DNA of 8,582 bases from an uncultured Eubacteriales bacterium (lineage in GTDB: Bacteria; Bacillota; Clostridia; Peptostreptococcales; Anaerovoracaceae): NCBI GenBank assembly GCA_902765035.1, contig CACWYF010000041.1, positions 1-8,582 of the forward strand, written 5' to 3'. The translations under genes were made by a program, and so were the position numbers. Position 1 is the first letter of the stretch, and each line of letters opens with the position of its first letter. Positions 1-5,939 of this stretch are shown piece after piece. Under the pieces are notes generated by a model, which saw only the letters and a program-made list of their open reading frames with translations, made no database searches and was not told the DNA's origin.

Positions 1-1529
1 AGGATCACGGCAGATGCTACGGCATGATGTTCGTATACTCCGGAAGCTTCAAGGCTGAGGCTGAGGTCGACCAGATCAACAGCACGAGAGTCACAATGGG
101 AATACATGATGACCAGTTTGAATGGCATCTGATGCCGGGCGAGGTCTTCGAGACACCTGAAGTTATCATGGCTTATTCCGGAGAAGGCCTGACAGAGCTT
201 TCCCACATCTATCACAGGTTTATCCGCAGAAATATCTGCAGAGGCAAGTACCAGTTCACGAGAAGACCAATACTTCTCAACAGCTGGGAAGCATCATACT
301 TTGACTTCACCGATGAGACCCTGCTCGAGCTTGCTGATGAGGCCGCAAAGATCGGAGTCGAGATGCTCGTTCTCGATGACGGCTGGTTCGGTGACAGAAA
401 CAGCGACAATGCCGGACTCGGTGACTGGTATGTAAATGAGAATAAGATAAAGTGCGGACTTAAGAGCCTGGTAGAGCAGGTAAATGCCAAAGGCCTGAAG
501 TTCGGAATCTGGATGGAGCCTGAGATGATCAATGAGGACTCTGACCTGTACAGAGCTCATCCTGACTGGGCCTTCGCGATGCCTGGCCGTAAACCTGCAC
601 GTTCAAGGAACCAGCTGGTACTCGATCTGTCAAGGAAGGAAGTCGTTGACTACGTATATGACAGCATGGCGAAGATCCTCTCCGAGAACAACATTGAGTA
701 CCTGAAGTGGGATATGAACAGATCGCTTTCAGACGTATACTCGGCAGCTCTTCCGGCTGCCCGTCAGGGAGAGACAATGCACAGGTTCATGCTCGGTCTG
801 TATGACCTGATGGGCCGCATCACAGAGAACTTCCCTGACGTTCTCGTAGAGGGATGCTCAGGCGGCGGAGCCCGCTTTGACGCAGGGATCCTCTGCTATT
901 CACCGCAGATCTGGTGTTCTGACGACACGGATCCGATCCACAGACTGAACATCCAGTACGGAACATCCTTCGGATATCCGGTCAGCACCATGGGATCACA
1001 TGTTTCCGCTTCGCCTAACCATCAGACAGGCAGGACCACACCGATCCACACAAGAGCGGTAGTGGCTATGTCGGGTACATTCGGTTATGAGCTGGATCCT
1101 GCAAAGCTCAGCGATGAAGAGAAGGAAGAGATCCGCGATCAGATCAGGATATTCGACAAGTACTATGACCTGATCCAGGGAGGCCTGTATTACAGACTCT
1201 CGGAAATCGGTGAGGAACCGTACGAAGCGTGGGAGTTCGCTGCAGAAGACGGCAGCGAGGCACTGCTCAATGTGGTAGTTACCAATATCCAGCCGAATCA
1301 GGCGCTCATCAACATCAGACTCAAGGGCCTTGATCCTGATGCTGTATATGAGCTCACGGATGAGTCGGAGAAGTACTTCTCAAGAATCCCGACGATGTAC
1401 ACCGAGGAGATCCACAAGCACGAGAAGACCCTGTTCAGGGGTGACGCGCTGATGTATGCCGGATATACATTTGAGATGGTATTCGGAGACTATCCTGCGA
1501 TGCAGCTTCACTTCCGCAGGGTAAAGTAA
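1..1529 (+). CDS. GH36 alpha-galactosidase, 5'-truncated by the window edge
   Basis: Hydrolyses terminal alpha-1,6-linked galactose from melibiose, raffinose and stachyose; enzymes of this type are usually cytoplasmic. The frame is open to the left edge (first whole codon at base 3), and residues before the ATG at 24 (DHGRCYG) fit the family, so that ATG is internal. About 508 residues are present against roughly 720-740 for the family, so the N-terminal beta-sandwich is mostly missing. Counting from the ATG at 24, the TIM barrel shows LDDGWFG, WMEPEM, KWDMNR (nucleophile D230, bases 711-713), CSGGGARFD, WCSDDTD (probable acid/base D300, bases 921-923) and GSHVSASPNHQTGR. A C-terminal beta domain follows. 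All catalytic residues are intact and there is no frameshift. A YesL-family gene follows 16 bases later, probably in the same transcript. The family call is firm; the exact substrate is inferred. Confidence 0.95.
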   Translation, partial: DHGRCYGMMFVYSGSFKAEAEVDQINSTRVTMGIHDDQFEWHLMPGEVFETPEVIMAYSGEGLTELSHIYHRFIRRNICRGKYQFTRRPILLNSWEASYFDFTDETLLELADEAAKIGVEMLVLDDGWFGDRNSDNAGLGDWYVNENKIKCGLKSLVEQVNAKGLKFGIWMEPEMINEDSDLYRAHPDWAFAMPGRKPARSRNQLVLDLSRKEVVDYVYDSMAKILSENNIEYLKWDMNRSLSDVYSAALPAARQGETMHRFMLGLYDLMGRITENFPDVLVEGCSGGGARFDAGILCYSPQIWCSDDTDPIHRLNIQYGTSFGYPVSTMGSHVSASPNHQTGRTTPIHTRAVVAMSGTFGYELDPAKLSDEEKEEIRDQIRIFDKYYDLIQGGLYYRLSEIGEEPYEAWEFAAEDGSEALLNVVVTNIQPNQALINIRLKGLDPDAVYELTDESEKYFSRIPTMYTEEIHKHEKTLFRGDALMYAGYTFEMVFGDYPAMQLHFRRVK

Positions 1530-1545
1530 GGCAGAGAGGAGCAAA

Positions 1546-2268
1546 ATGAATCCGTTAGTAAGAGGATTTCTGGATAACGACAGCTATTTCGGCAGGTTTA
1601 TGACGAAATTCGGCATAATCATAGGCGCGAACCTCATGTTCGTTGTCTTCAGTCTGCCGGTATTTACGATAGGTGCAGGTCTGACTGCGCTGTATCATGT
1701 CATGTTCAGAACGCTGAGAAGCGGCGGAGTGGTCAACCCGTTCAAGGAATTCTGGAAGGGGTTCAAAACGAACTTCAGGCAGGCTACGATATCATGGCTC
1801 GTATTCGTATTCATTACGGGTTTCCTGACCGTGGACCTGCAGATCTGCGCTCAGGCGACCGGGCCTGTAAGACACCTTCGTTTTGCAATATATGCGATAA
1901 TGGCAGCTGTCATATTCCTGTATCTCTATCTGCTGCCGACCATGGCGGCCTTTGAGGATACGATACCGCACCTCATAAGGAATGCGATGTATTTCATCGT
2001 CAAGAAGCCGCTCAGGTTCCTGGTGATCGCGTTCTTCGACATCTTCCCACTGGTCCTGACCTATACGGATCTGAAGATGATGCCGCTGTATGCATTCATC
2101 TGGGCGATGTGCGGATTCGGCCTTCTGGCCATGCTCGGAGCTACTCTTCTGCTGCCGGTATTCAAGCCTTTCCTTCCGGTCGTAAACTCGGACGGAGACT
2201 TTGTGGCAGACCCTAATGAAGACGAGTATTCATCAGTGGATGATCTCAGAGAACTTGATGGATTCTAA
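1546..2268 (+). CDS. YesL/DUF624 family integral membrane protein
   Basis: A 240-residue membrane protein whose N-terminal half matches the YesL (DUF624) pattern: a first hydrophobic segment running into FSLPVFTIGAG and then TALYHVMFRTLR. Likely membrane segments lie at about residues 22-48, 81-98, 112-135, 157-174 and 180-205. No signal peptide is seen. The C-terminal 26 residues (215-240) are strongly acidic and hydrophilic, making the protein longer than the usual roughly 210 residues. The biochemical role of the family is unknown; its genes often sit beside glycoside hydrolase and sugar ABC transporter genes, for example yesL in the Bacillus subtilis rhamnogalacturonan cluster. The start is set by AGGAG at 1537-1541, four bases before the ATG. 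It lies 16 bases after the alpha-galactosidase, so co-transcription is likely. Its job here is inferred only as an accessory to sugar uptake or use. Confidence 0.88.
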   Translation: MNPLVRGFLDNDSYFGRFMTKFGIIIGANLMFVVFSLPVFTIGAGLTALYHVMFRTLRSGGVVNPFKEFWKGFKTNFRQATISWLVFVFITGFLTVDLQICAQATGPVRHLRFAIYAIMAAVIFLYLYLLPTMAAFEDTIPHLIRNAMYFIVKKPLRFLVIAFFDIFPLVLTYTDLKMMPLYAFIWAMCGFGLLAMLGATLLLPVFKPFLPVVNSDGDFVADPNEDEYSSVDDLRELDGF

Positions 2269-2269
2269 T

Positions 2270-2285
2270 ACGTTTTCGGAAACAT
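2270..2285 (+). promoter_or_regulatory. cre-like / LacI-family operator candidate
   Basis: The 16 bases ACGTTTTCGGAAACAT form an imperfect inverted repeat around a central CG and match the degenerate CcpA cre consensus WTGNNARCGNWWWCAW at 13 of 16 positions, with the right half perfect. They start one base after the YesL stop codon and lie about 50 bases upstream of the candidate -10 of the ATPase gene. The same bases could fold into GTTT/AAAC with loop TCGG followed by a short T run, a very weak terminator. The three left-half mismatches make this only a candidate. Confidence 0.25.
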
Positions 2286-2332
2286 TTTCACATAAAAACT
2301 CAACAAAACCATATGTTATTGCTTGTATCCAT

Positions 2333-2350
2333 GTGATATTATGACATCAC
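2333..2350. repeat. Inverted repeat overlapping the -10 (possible operator)
   Basis: GTGAT, eight bases, ATCAC. When the 18 bases are compared with their reverse complement, 14 positions agree. The repeat covers the candidate -10 hexamer, a common place for a repressor site. The arms are short and the spacing does not fit the Crp consensus (six bases between TGTGA and TCACA), so the binding protein is unknown and chance is possible. Confidence 0.3.
2334..2342 (+). promoter_or_regulatory. Extended -10 promoter for the ABC ATPase gene
   Basis: TGATATTAT is an extended -10 element (TG, one base, then TATTAT, five of six against TATAAT). No good -35 hexamer lies 16-18 bases upstream, as expected for an extended -10 promoter. 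Transcription would start near 2349, giving a 5' leader of about 180 bases before the ATG at 2527. A promoter is expected here because the gap is 258 bases and the downstream gene has its own terminator. This is a prediction by eye. Confidence 0.45.
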
Positions 2351-2356
2351 CAATAC

Positions 2357-2396
2357 CATGGCGTTGATTCACTCCACTTAATGGACAGCGTGCATG
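2357..2396 (+). promoter_or_regulatory. Leader stem-loop upstream of the ABC ATPase gene
   Basis: The RNA can fold into a bulged stem of 14 pairs. CATG 2357-2360 pairs with CATG 2393-2396. GCGTTG 2361-2366 pairs with CAGCGT 2386-2391 (two G-U pairs), with G2392 bulged. TCCA 2373-2376 pairs with TGGA 2382-2385 around the loop CTTAA, with six bases bulged on the 5' side. It would begin within about ten bases of the predicted transcript start. It has no U tract, so it is not an intrinsic terminator. A role in mRNA stability or control is inferred; it fits no riboswitch class I recognise. Confidence 0.4.
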
Positions 2397-2414
2397 AAAA
2401 AAAGGAGGAAAAAA
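2397..2414 (+). promoter_or_regulatory. Orphan Shine-Dalgarno-like purine stretch
   Basis: Seven A, GGAGG, six A: a near-perfect ribosome-binding sequence directly after the leader stem-loop. No ATG, GTG or TTG lies 5-12 bases downstream, and the nearest GTG (2429) is 20 bases past the GGAGG. The coding start it might serve is 118 bases away. It could be a ribosome standby site, an mRNA-stabilising element, or the remnant of a lost leader ORF. The purine run is plain to see; the function is inference. Confidence 0.4.
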
Positions 2415-2485
2415 CCGTTCGGCTCACGGTGCGGCAGTGTGGAGACCTGTCGTAATGCATTTACTCTTTTACCGGGTACTTGTGA

Positions 2486-2513
2486 GGCACTCGTTAGCGG
2501 AGGCTGGGGTGTT
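2486..2513 (+). promoter_or_regulatory. Hairpin with GGAG in its loop just before the ATPase start
   Basis: GGCACTC (2486-2492) can pair with GGGTGTT (2507-2513) using three G-U pairs. Inside it, AGC (2496-2498) pairs with GCT (2503-2505) around a GGAG loop (2499-2502). The fold ends 13 bases before the ATG at 2527, whose own upstream sequence (GTCGGGAAAT) is a poor ribosome-binding site. The hairpin may present GGAG close to the start or to an RNA-binding protein. The G-U content makes stability uncertain. Confidence 0.25.
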
Positions 2514-2526
2514 AGAGTCGGGAAAT

Positions 2527-3681
2527 ATGTCAGAAGTATTGATCAAAGACATGAAGAAGGTGTATGACAACAGCGTTACTGCTGTACATGACTTCAACCT
2601 GCACATCGCAGACAAGGAGTTCATCGTACTGGTAGGACCATCCGGCTGTGGTAAGTCCACATCCCTGCGTATGGTAGCTGGTCTTGAGGACATCTCCGGT
2701 GGAGAGCTGTACATCGACGGAAAGCTGTGCAACGATATCGCCGCAAAGGACAGAGATATCGCAATGGTATTCCAGAACTACGCTCTGTATCCGCATATGT
2801 CCGTCTATGACAACATGGCGTTCGCGCTCAAGCTCAAGAAGACACCTTCGGATGAAATCGACAAGAAGGTTCGTGAGGTAGCTGAGATCCTTGACATCAC
2901 ACAGTACCTTGACCGTAAGCCTAAGGCTCTGTCCGGCGGACAGCGTCAGCGTGTAGCTATCGGTCGTGCCATGGTCCGTGACCCTAAGGTATTCCTTATG
3001 GACGAGCCTCTGTCAAACCTTGATGCCAAGCTGCGTAACCAGATGCGTGCTGAGATCATCAAGCTCCGTAAGCGTATCAACACAACATTCATGTACGTAA
3101 CACATGACCAGACTGAGGCTATGACTCTTGGTGACCGTATCGTCATCATGAAAGACGGCTATGTAAATCAGATCGGTACACCACAGGATCTGTTCGACCG
3201 TCCGGTCAACCTGTTCGTAGCAGGCTTCATCGGAATGCCTGTAATGAACTTCTTCGAGGGCTGCAAGCTCGAGCTCAAGGATGGCGTATACTATGCAAAC
3301 ATCAAGGGCGAAGAGTTCAAGCTCAGCGACTTCCAGCAGAAGGCTCTGAAGGCTAACGGACAGCAGCCATGCGACATCGTTGCAGGTATCCGTCCACAGC
3401 ACATCAGAATCGGTGAAGGAAACCTCAGCGGTGAAGTAGAAGTATCCGAGATGCTCGGATCAGAAGTAGACCTGCACGTAAACTGCGGCGGAGACGACGT
3501 AGTTATGGTACTCCAGACAGTAGATCTTGATCAGGATGTATCCATCGGAGCAAAGGTCAACTTCACAACACAGCCGAGACTGATCCAGCTCTTCGACAAA
3601 GAGACAGGCAACAACCTGATCTGGTACGATGCTGAGTCCGTAGCAGCTAATTCACCTAAGTGCAAGGAGTATGATTTCTAG
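2527..3681 (+). CDS. msmK: Sugar ABC transporter ATP-binding protein, MsmK/UgpC/MalK family
   Basis: A 384-residue CUT1-type ATPase that powers import of di- and oligosaccharides on the inner membrane face. Seen: Walker A GPSGCGKST (37-45), Q-loop Q83, signature LSGGQ (135-139), Walker B VFLMDE with E160, switch H193, then a C-terminal regulatory OB/TOBE region (about 240-384). The frame extends upstream to a GTG at 2437, but those 30 residues resemble nothing in the family, while MSEVLIKDMKKVYDN is the standard N-terminus, so 2527 is the start. No permease or binding-protein gene is near. With its own promoter and terminator this fits a shared ATPase serving several importers, as known for MsmK. 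Arginine is nearly always CGT, unlike the neighbours, suggesting high expression. Database names may read UgpC; the symbol is by family only. Confidence 0.93.
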   Translation: MSEVLIKDMKKVYDNSVTAVHDFNLHIADKEFIVLVGPSGCGKSTSLRMVAGLEDISGGELYIDGKLCNDIAAKDRDIAMVFQNYALYPHMSVYDNMAFALKLKKTPSDEIDKKVREVAEILDITQYLDRKPKALSGGQRQRVAIGRAMVRDPKVFLMDEPLSNLDAKLRNQMRAEIIKLRKRINTTFMYVTHDQTEAMTLGDRIVIMKDGYVNQIGTPQDLFDRPVNLFVAGFIGMPVMNFFEGCKLELKDGVYYANIKGEEFKLSDFQQKALKANGQQPCDIVAGIRPQHIRIGEGNLSGEVEVSEMLGSEVDLHVNCGGDDVVMVLQTVDLDQDVSIGAKVNFTTQPRLIQLFDKETGNNLIWYDAESVAANSPKCKEYDF

Positions 3682-3707
3682 TCAATAACGGACGACTGTA
3701 AAGTCAT

Positions 3708-3738
3708 AAAAATAGCGGATCCACTCCGCTATTTTTTT
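3708..3738 (+). terminator. Rho-independent terminator after the ABC ATPase gene
   Basis: A perfect 12-base-pair stem (3708-3719 with 3725-3736) around the loop TCCAC. It has an ATAGCGGA/TCCGCTAT core, five A on the 5' arm, and seven T on the 3' side. It starts 26 bases after the TAG of the ATPase gene. The A-rich arm would allow function on the other strand too, but no gene converges here. It separates the ATPase transcript from the four-gene run downstream. Confidence 0.92.
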
Positions 3739-3827
3739 ACCTGTGATTATAGTAAAATTAACACAATATCGGCAAACCTGATACCGGAGATACAGCGTCA
3801 GCTTATATATGACAACTGAGGCAGAGC

Positions 3828-3832
3828 AGGAG
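3828..3832 (+). promoter_or_regulatory. Ribosome-binding site deciding the dehydrogenase start
   Basis: AGGAG lies six bases before the ATG at 3839. The earlier in-frame ATG at 3809 has no purine-rich sequence in front of it and would add ten residues (MTTEAEQERK) not expected in the family. A further in-frame ATG at 3851 has only a weaker AAGGGA upstream. The start at 3839 is therefore preferred. Confidence 0.7.
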
Positions 3833-3838
3833 CGTAAA

Positions 3839-4906
3839 ATGAAAGGGAAAATGACTGGAGCAGTGCTTCCGGGGAACAGCACAGTAGAGTTAAGGGAATT
3901 TGATATTCCAACGCCGGGGCACGGGCAGGTACTGGTCAGGACCAAGGCGTCAACAATATGCGGTTCAGACATCCGGGCAATTTACAGGGCACATGTCGGA
4001 AAAGGCCCCGAAGGTTATCAGCCGGGAACCATTGCCGGGCACGAACCGTGCGGCATCATCGTCGAAGAGGGCGAGGGCCTCAAGCGGTTCAAAAAAGGCG
4101 ACCGTGTCATCGTGTATCATATTTCAGGATGCGGGGTATGCCATGACTGCAGGAGAGGGTTTTTCATCTCGTGTAAGAGCGAACACCGGGCAGCCTACGG
4201 GTGGCAGAGAGACGGCGGCATGGCTCCGTACATCCTCTGTGATGAGAAGGATCTTATCGCTTTGCCTGATGAGCTGACATACGAAGACGGCGCTCAGGTG
4301 GCCTGCGGATTCGGAACAAGCTATGAAGCGCTCATGAAAATCGGTGTTTCGGGTAATGACCGCGTGCTCGTCACGGGACTCGGCCCTGTCGGACTTGCCA
4401 CGCTCATGCTGGCCAAAGCAATGGGATGCGATGAGACGATCGGCTGTGATGTGAATCCGGACCGCCTGCAGCTGGCTAAAGATCTCGGCCTGGCGGACCA
4501 CATATTCGATTCCTCGGATCCTGAGCGCTGCGAGGCGGAGATAATGGAAGTTACCGGAGGATATGGCTGTGAGCGTACGATCGACTGCTCAGCCAACAAT
4601 CAGGCCAGAGCGCTGGCCATACGTTGCACCAGGGAGTGGGGCAGAAATGCCATGGTAGGTGAAGGCAATGATGTTACTTTCAATCCTTCCCCTGATCTCA
4701 TGCATGGACAGAAGAGTATATTCGGTTCATGGGTCACTTCGCTGTGGCGAATGGAGGATCTGGTTGAGCATCTTGTGCGCTGGGGCATCCATCCGGACAG
4801 GCTGATCACCCACCGCTTTGAGCTTAAGGACGCATCAGAGGCATACAGACTGATGGCCTCGGGAAAGTGCGGCAAAGTAGCTGTAGTTTTCCCTGACGAA
4901 GAATAG
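3839..4906 (+). CDS. Zinc-dependent medium-chain alcohol/polyol dehydrogenase
   Basis: A 355-residue MDR-superfamily oxidoreductase, probably NAD-linked and cytoplasmic. Seen, counting from the ATG at 3839: a GroES-like domain with catalytic zinc ligands C41 (ICGSD) and H68-E69 (GHEPCG); structural zinc cysteines C98, C101, C104 and C112; a Rossmann domain with GLGPVG (180-185); and D204 (CDVNPDR) at the end of the second strand, which usually favours NAD over NADP. The length is normal and all key residues are present. The family includes sorbitol, galactitol-1-phosphate, threonine and inosose dehydrogenases; the substrate cannot be read from the sequence. It heads a tight gene run and the aldo/keto reductase follows 10 bases later. 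Its own promoter is unclear: 3739-3838 has AT-rich -10-like words but no convincing -35 and -10 pair. The polyol idea rests on the neighbouring fructokinase. Confidence 0.88.
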   Translation: MKGKMTGAVLPGNSTVELREFDIPTPGHGQVLVRTKASTICGSDIRAIYRAHVGKGPEGYQPGTIAGHEPCGIIVEEGEGLKRFKKGDRVIVYHISGCGVCHDCRRGFFISCKSEHRAAYGWQRDGGMAPYILCDEKDLIALPDELTYEDGAQVACGFGTSYEALMKIGVSGNDRVLVTGLGPVGLATLMLAKAMGCDETIGCDVNPDRLQLAKDLGLADHIFDSSDPERCEAEIMEVTGGYGCERTIDCSANNQARALAIRCTREWGRNAMVGEGNDVTFNPSPDLMHGQKSIFGSWVTSLWRMEDLVEHLVRWGIHPDRLITHRFELKDASEAYRLMASGKCGKVAVVFPDEE

Positions 4907-4916
4907 GAGAGGATCC

Positions 4917-5891
4917 ATGAGTACCGGAAATATCCCGTCATATACGCTGTTTGATGGAGGAAAGATCCCCTGCATAGGCATGGGGACCTTCGGATCGGAT
5001 CGCGTATGCGCCGAAGATGTAGCGCACGCAGTTGCCGGCGGCATCCGCTGCGGATTCCGCCTGATAGACTGTGCTTCCTGCTATGGAAATGAACAGGAGA
5101 TAGGAGCCGAATTCGAAAAACTATTCGAAGAAGGGGCCGTGAAGAGAGAGGAACTCTTCATAATGAGCAAGGTGTGGAATGACATGCACCGTGATGTCAG
5201 AGCATCCTGCAGAAAGAGCATCGAAGACCTGCGCTGCGGCTACCTTGACATGCTGTTCATACACTGGCCGTTCCCTAATTACCACGCTCCGGGATGTGAC
5301 GGCGATGCGAGGAATCCCGATTCGAGACCTTTTTCGGCTGAAGAATTCCTGGACACGTACCGCCAGCTTGAAGCACTGGTCAGAGAGGGCCTTATCCGGT
5401 ATATCGGGATTTCGAATATGACAATAAAGAAGCTGGAGGCGGTTCTCGGGCAGCTGACCATACCGCCGGCTGCCTGTGAATCCGAGATACATCCGTGCTT
5501 CGGACAGGCTGAGCTGGTTGACTATCTTAAGCAGAAGGGCATACTCCCTATCGGATACATGCCGCTCGGCTCTCCGAGGAGACCTGAACGGGATATAGCG
5601 CCGGAAGACGTTGTGGACATGCAACAGCCGGCACTTCAGAAGATCGCTGAGGCACATGGATGCCATCCTGCTGAGATATGCATAAAGTGGTCACTGCAGA
5701 GGGGAATACTTCCTATACCGTTCTCAGTAAATCACTACGAAAACAATCTGCGTGCCGTGGGCATAGATCCTCTGAGTGAGGATGAGATGGCCGCGATATC
5801 AGCTCTGGAATGCGGCAACCGCCTGGTGAAGGGCCAGGTGTTCCTGTGGGAAGGCGCAGAAGACTGGCATGACCTGTGGGACGAAGACTGA
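4917..5891 (+). CDS. Aldo/keto reductase family oxidoreductase
   Basis: A 324-residue (alpha/beta)8 reductase expected to reduce a sugar or other carbonyl to an alcohol with a nicotinamide cofactor. The catalytic tetrad is complete: D51 and Y56 (LIDCASCYGNE), K85 (IMSKVWND) and H116 (FIHWP). Also seen are the GISN segment (residues 164-167) and IHP after strand six. The usual IPKS segment that grips the 2'-phosphate of NADPH reads IPFS (267-270), so the key lysine is phenylalanine F269, and no clear arginine follows at the usual place. The C-terminus is rich in acidic and tryptophan residues (WEGAEDWHDLWDED). The start is set by AGGAGAGG at 4905-4912, which overlaps the preceding stop codon, so translation is probably coupled to the dehydrogenase. 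The substrate is unknown; a sugar is likely from context. Confidence 0.9.
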   Translation: MSTGNIPSYTLFDGGKIPCIGMGTFGSDRVCAEDVAHAVAGGIRCGFRLIDCASCYGNEQEIGAEFEKLFEEGAVKREELFIMSKVWNDMHRDVRASCRKSIEDLRCGYLDMLFIHWPFPNYHAPGCDGDARNPDSRPFSAEEFLDTYRQLEALVREGLIRYIGISNMTIKKLEAVLGQLTIPPAACESEIHPCFGQAELVDYLKQKGILPIGYMPLGSPRRPERDIAPEDVVDMQQPALQKIAEAHGCHPAEICIKWSLQRGILPIPFSVNHYENNLRAVGIDPLSEDEMAAISALECGNRLVKGQVFLWEGAEDWHDLWDED

Positions 5892-5939
5892 TACTGATGA
5901 TCATAAGACAACGATCTGAGACAAGAAAGGCTTGATGAA

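Noticed and set aside
24..26. ATG at 24 as the true start of the alpha-galactosidase
   Set aside because: The frame is open to the window edge, upstream residues fit the family, and starting here would remove most of the N-terminal domain of a roughly 730-residue enzyme. It is an internal methionine.
2437..2526. Upstream GTG extension of the ABC ATPase
   Set aside because: The added 30 residues do not resemble the family N-terminus, and the GTG is 28 bases from the strong purine run. MSEVLIKDMKKVYDN at 2527 is the canonical start.
2394..2567. 57-codon leader ORF starting MKKRRKKPFG and overlapping the ATPase start
   Set aside because: Its ATG lies inside the leader stem-loop with only a weak ribosome site, it runs out of frame into the ATPase gene, and the product looks random. 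The lysine-rich start is just the purine run being translated.
3739..3838. Promoter or operator upstream of the dehydrogenase (TATAGT, TAAAAT, TTAACA words; a GATAC direct repeat at 3780-3784 and 3789-3793)
   Set aside because: No -35 and -10 pair has acceptable spacing and match, and the repeat is too short to stand on its own. A promoter is expected after the terminator but I cannot place it.
5121..5666. 181-codon open frame on the minus strand
   Set aside because: It is antisense to the aldo/keto reductase with its full catalytic tetrad, and the translated product shows no family features.
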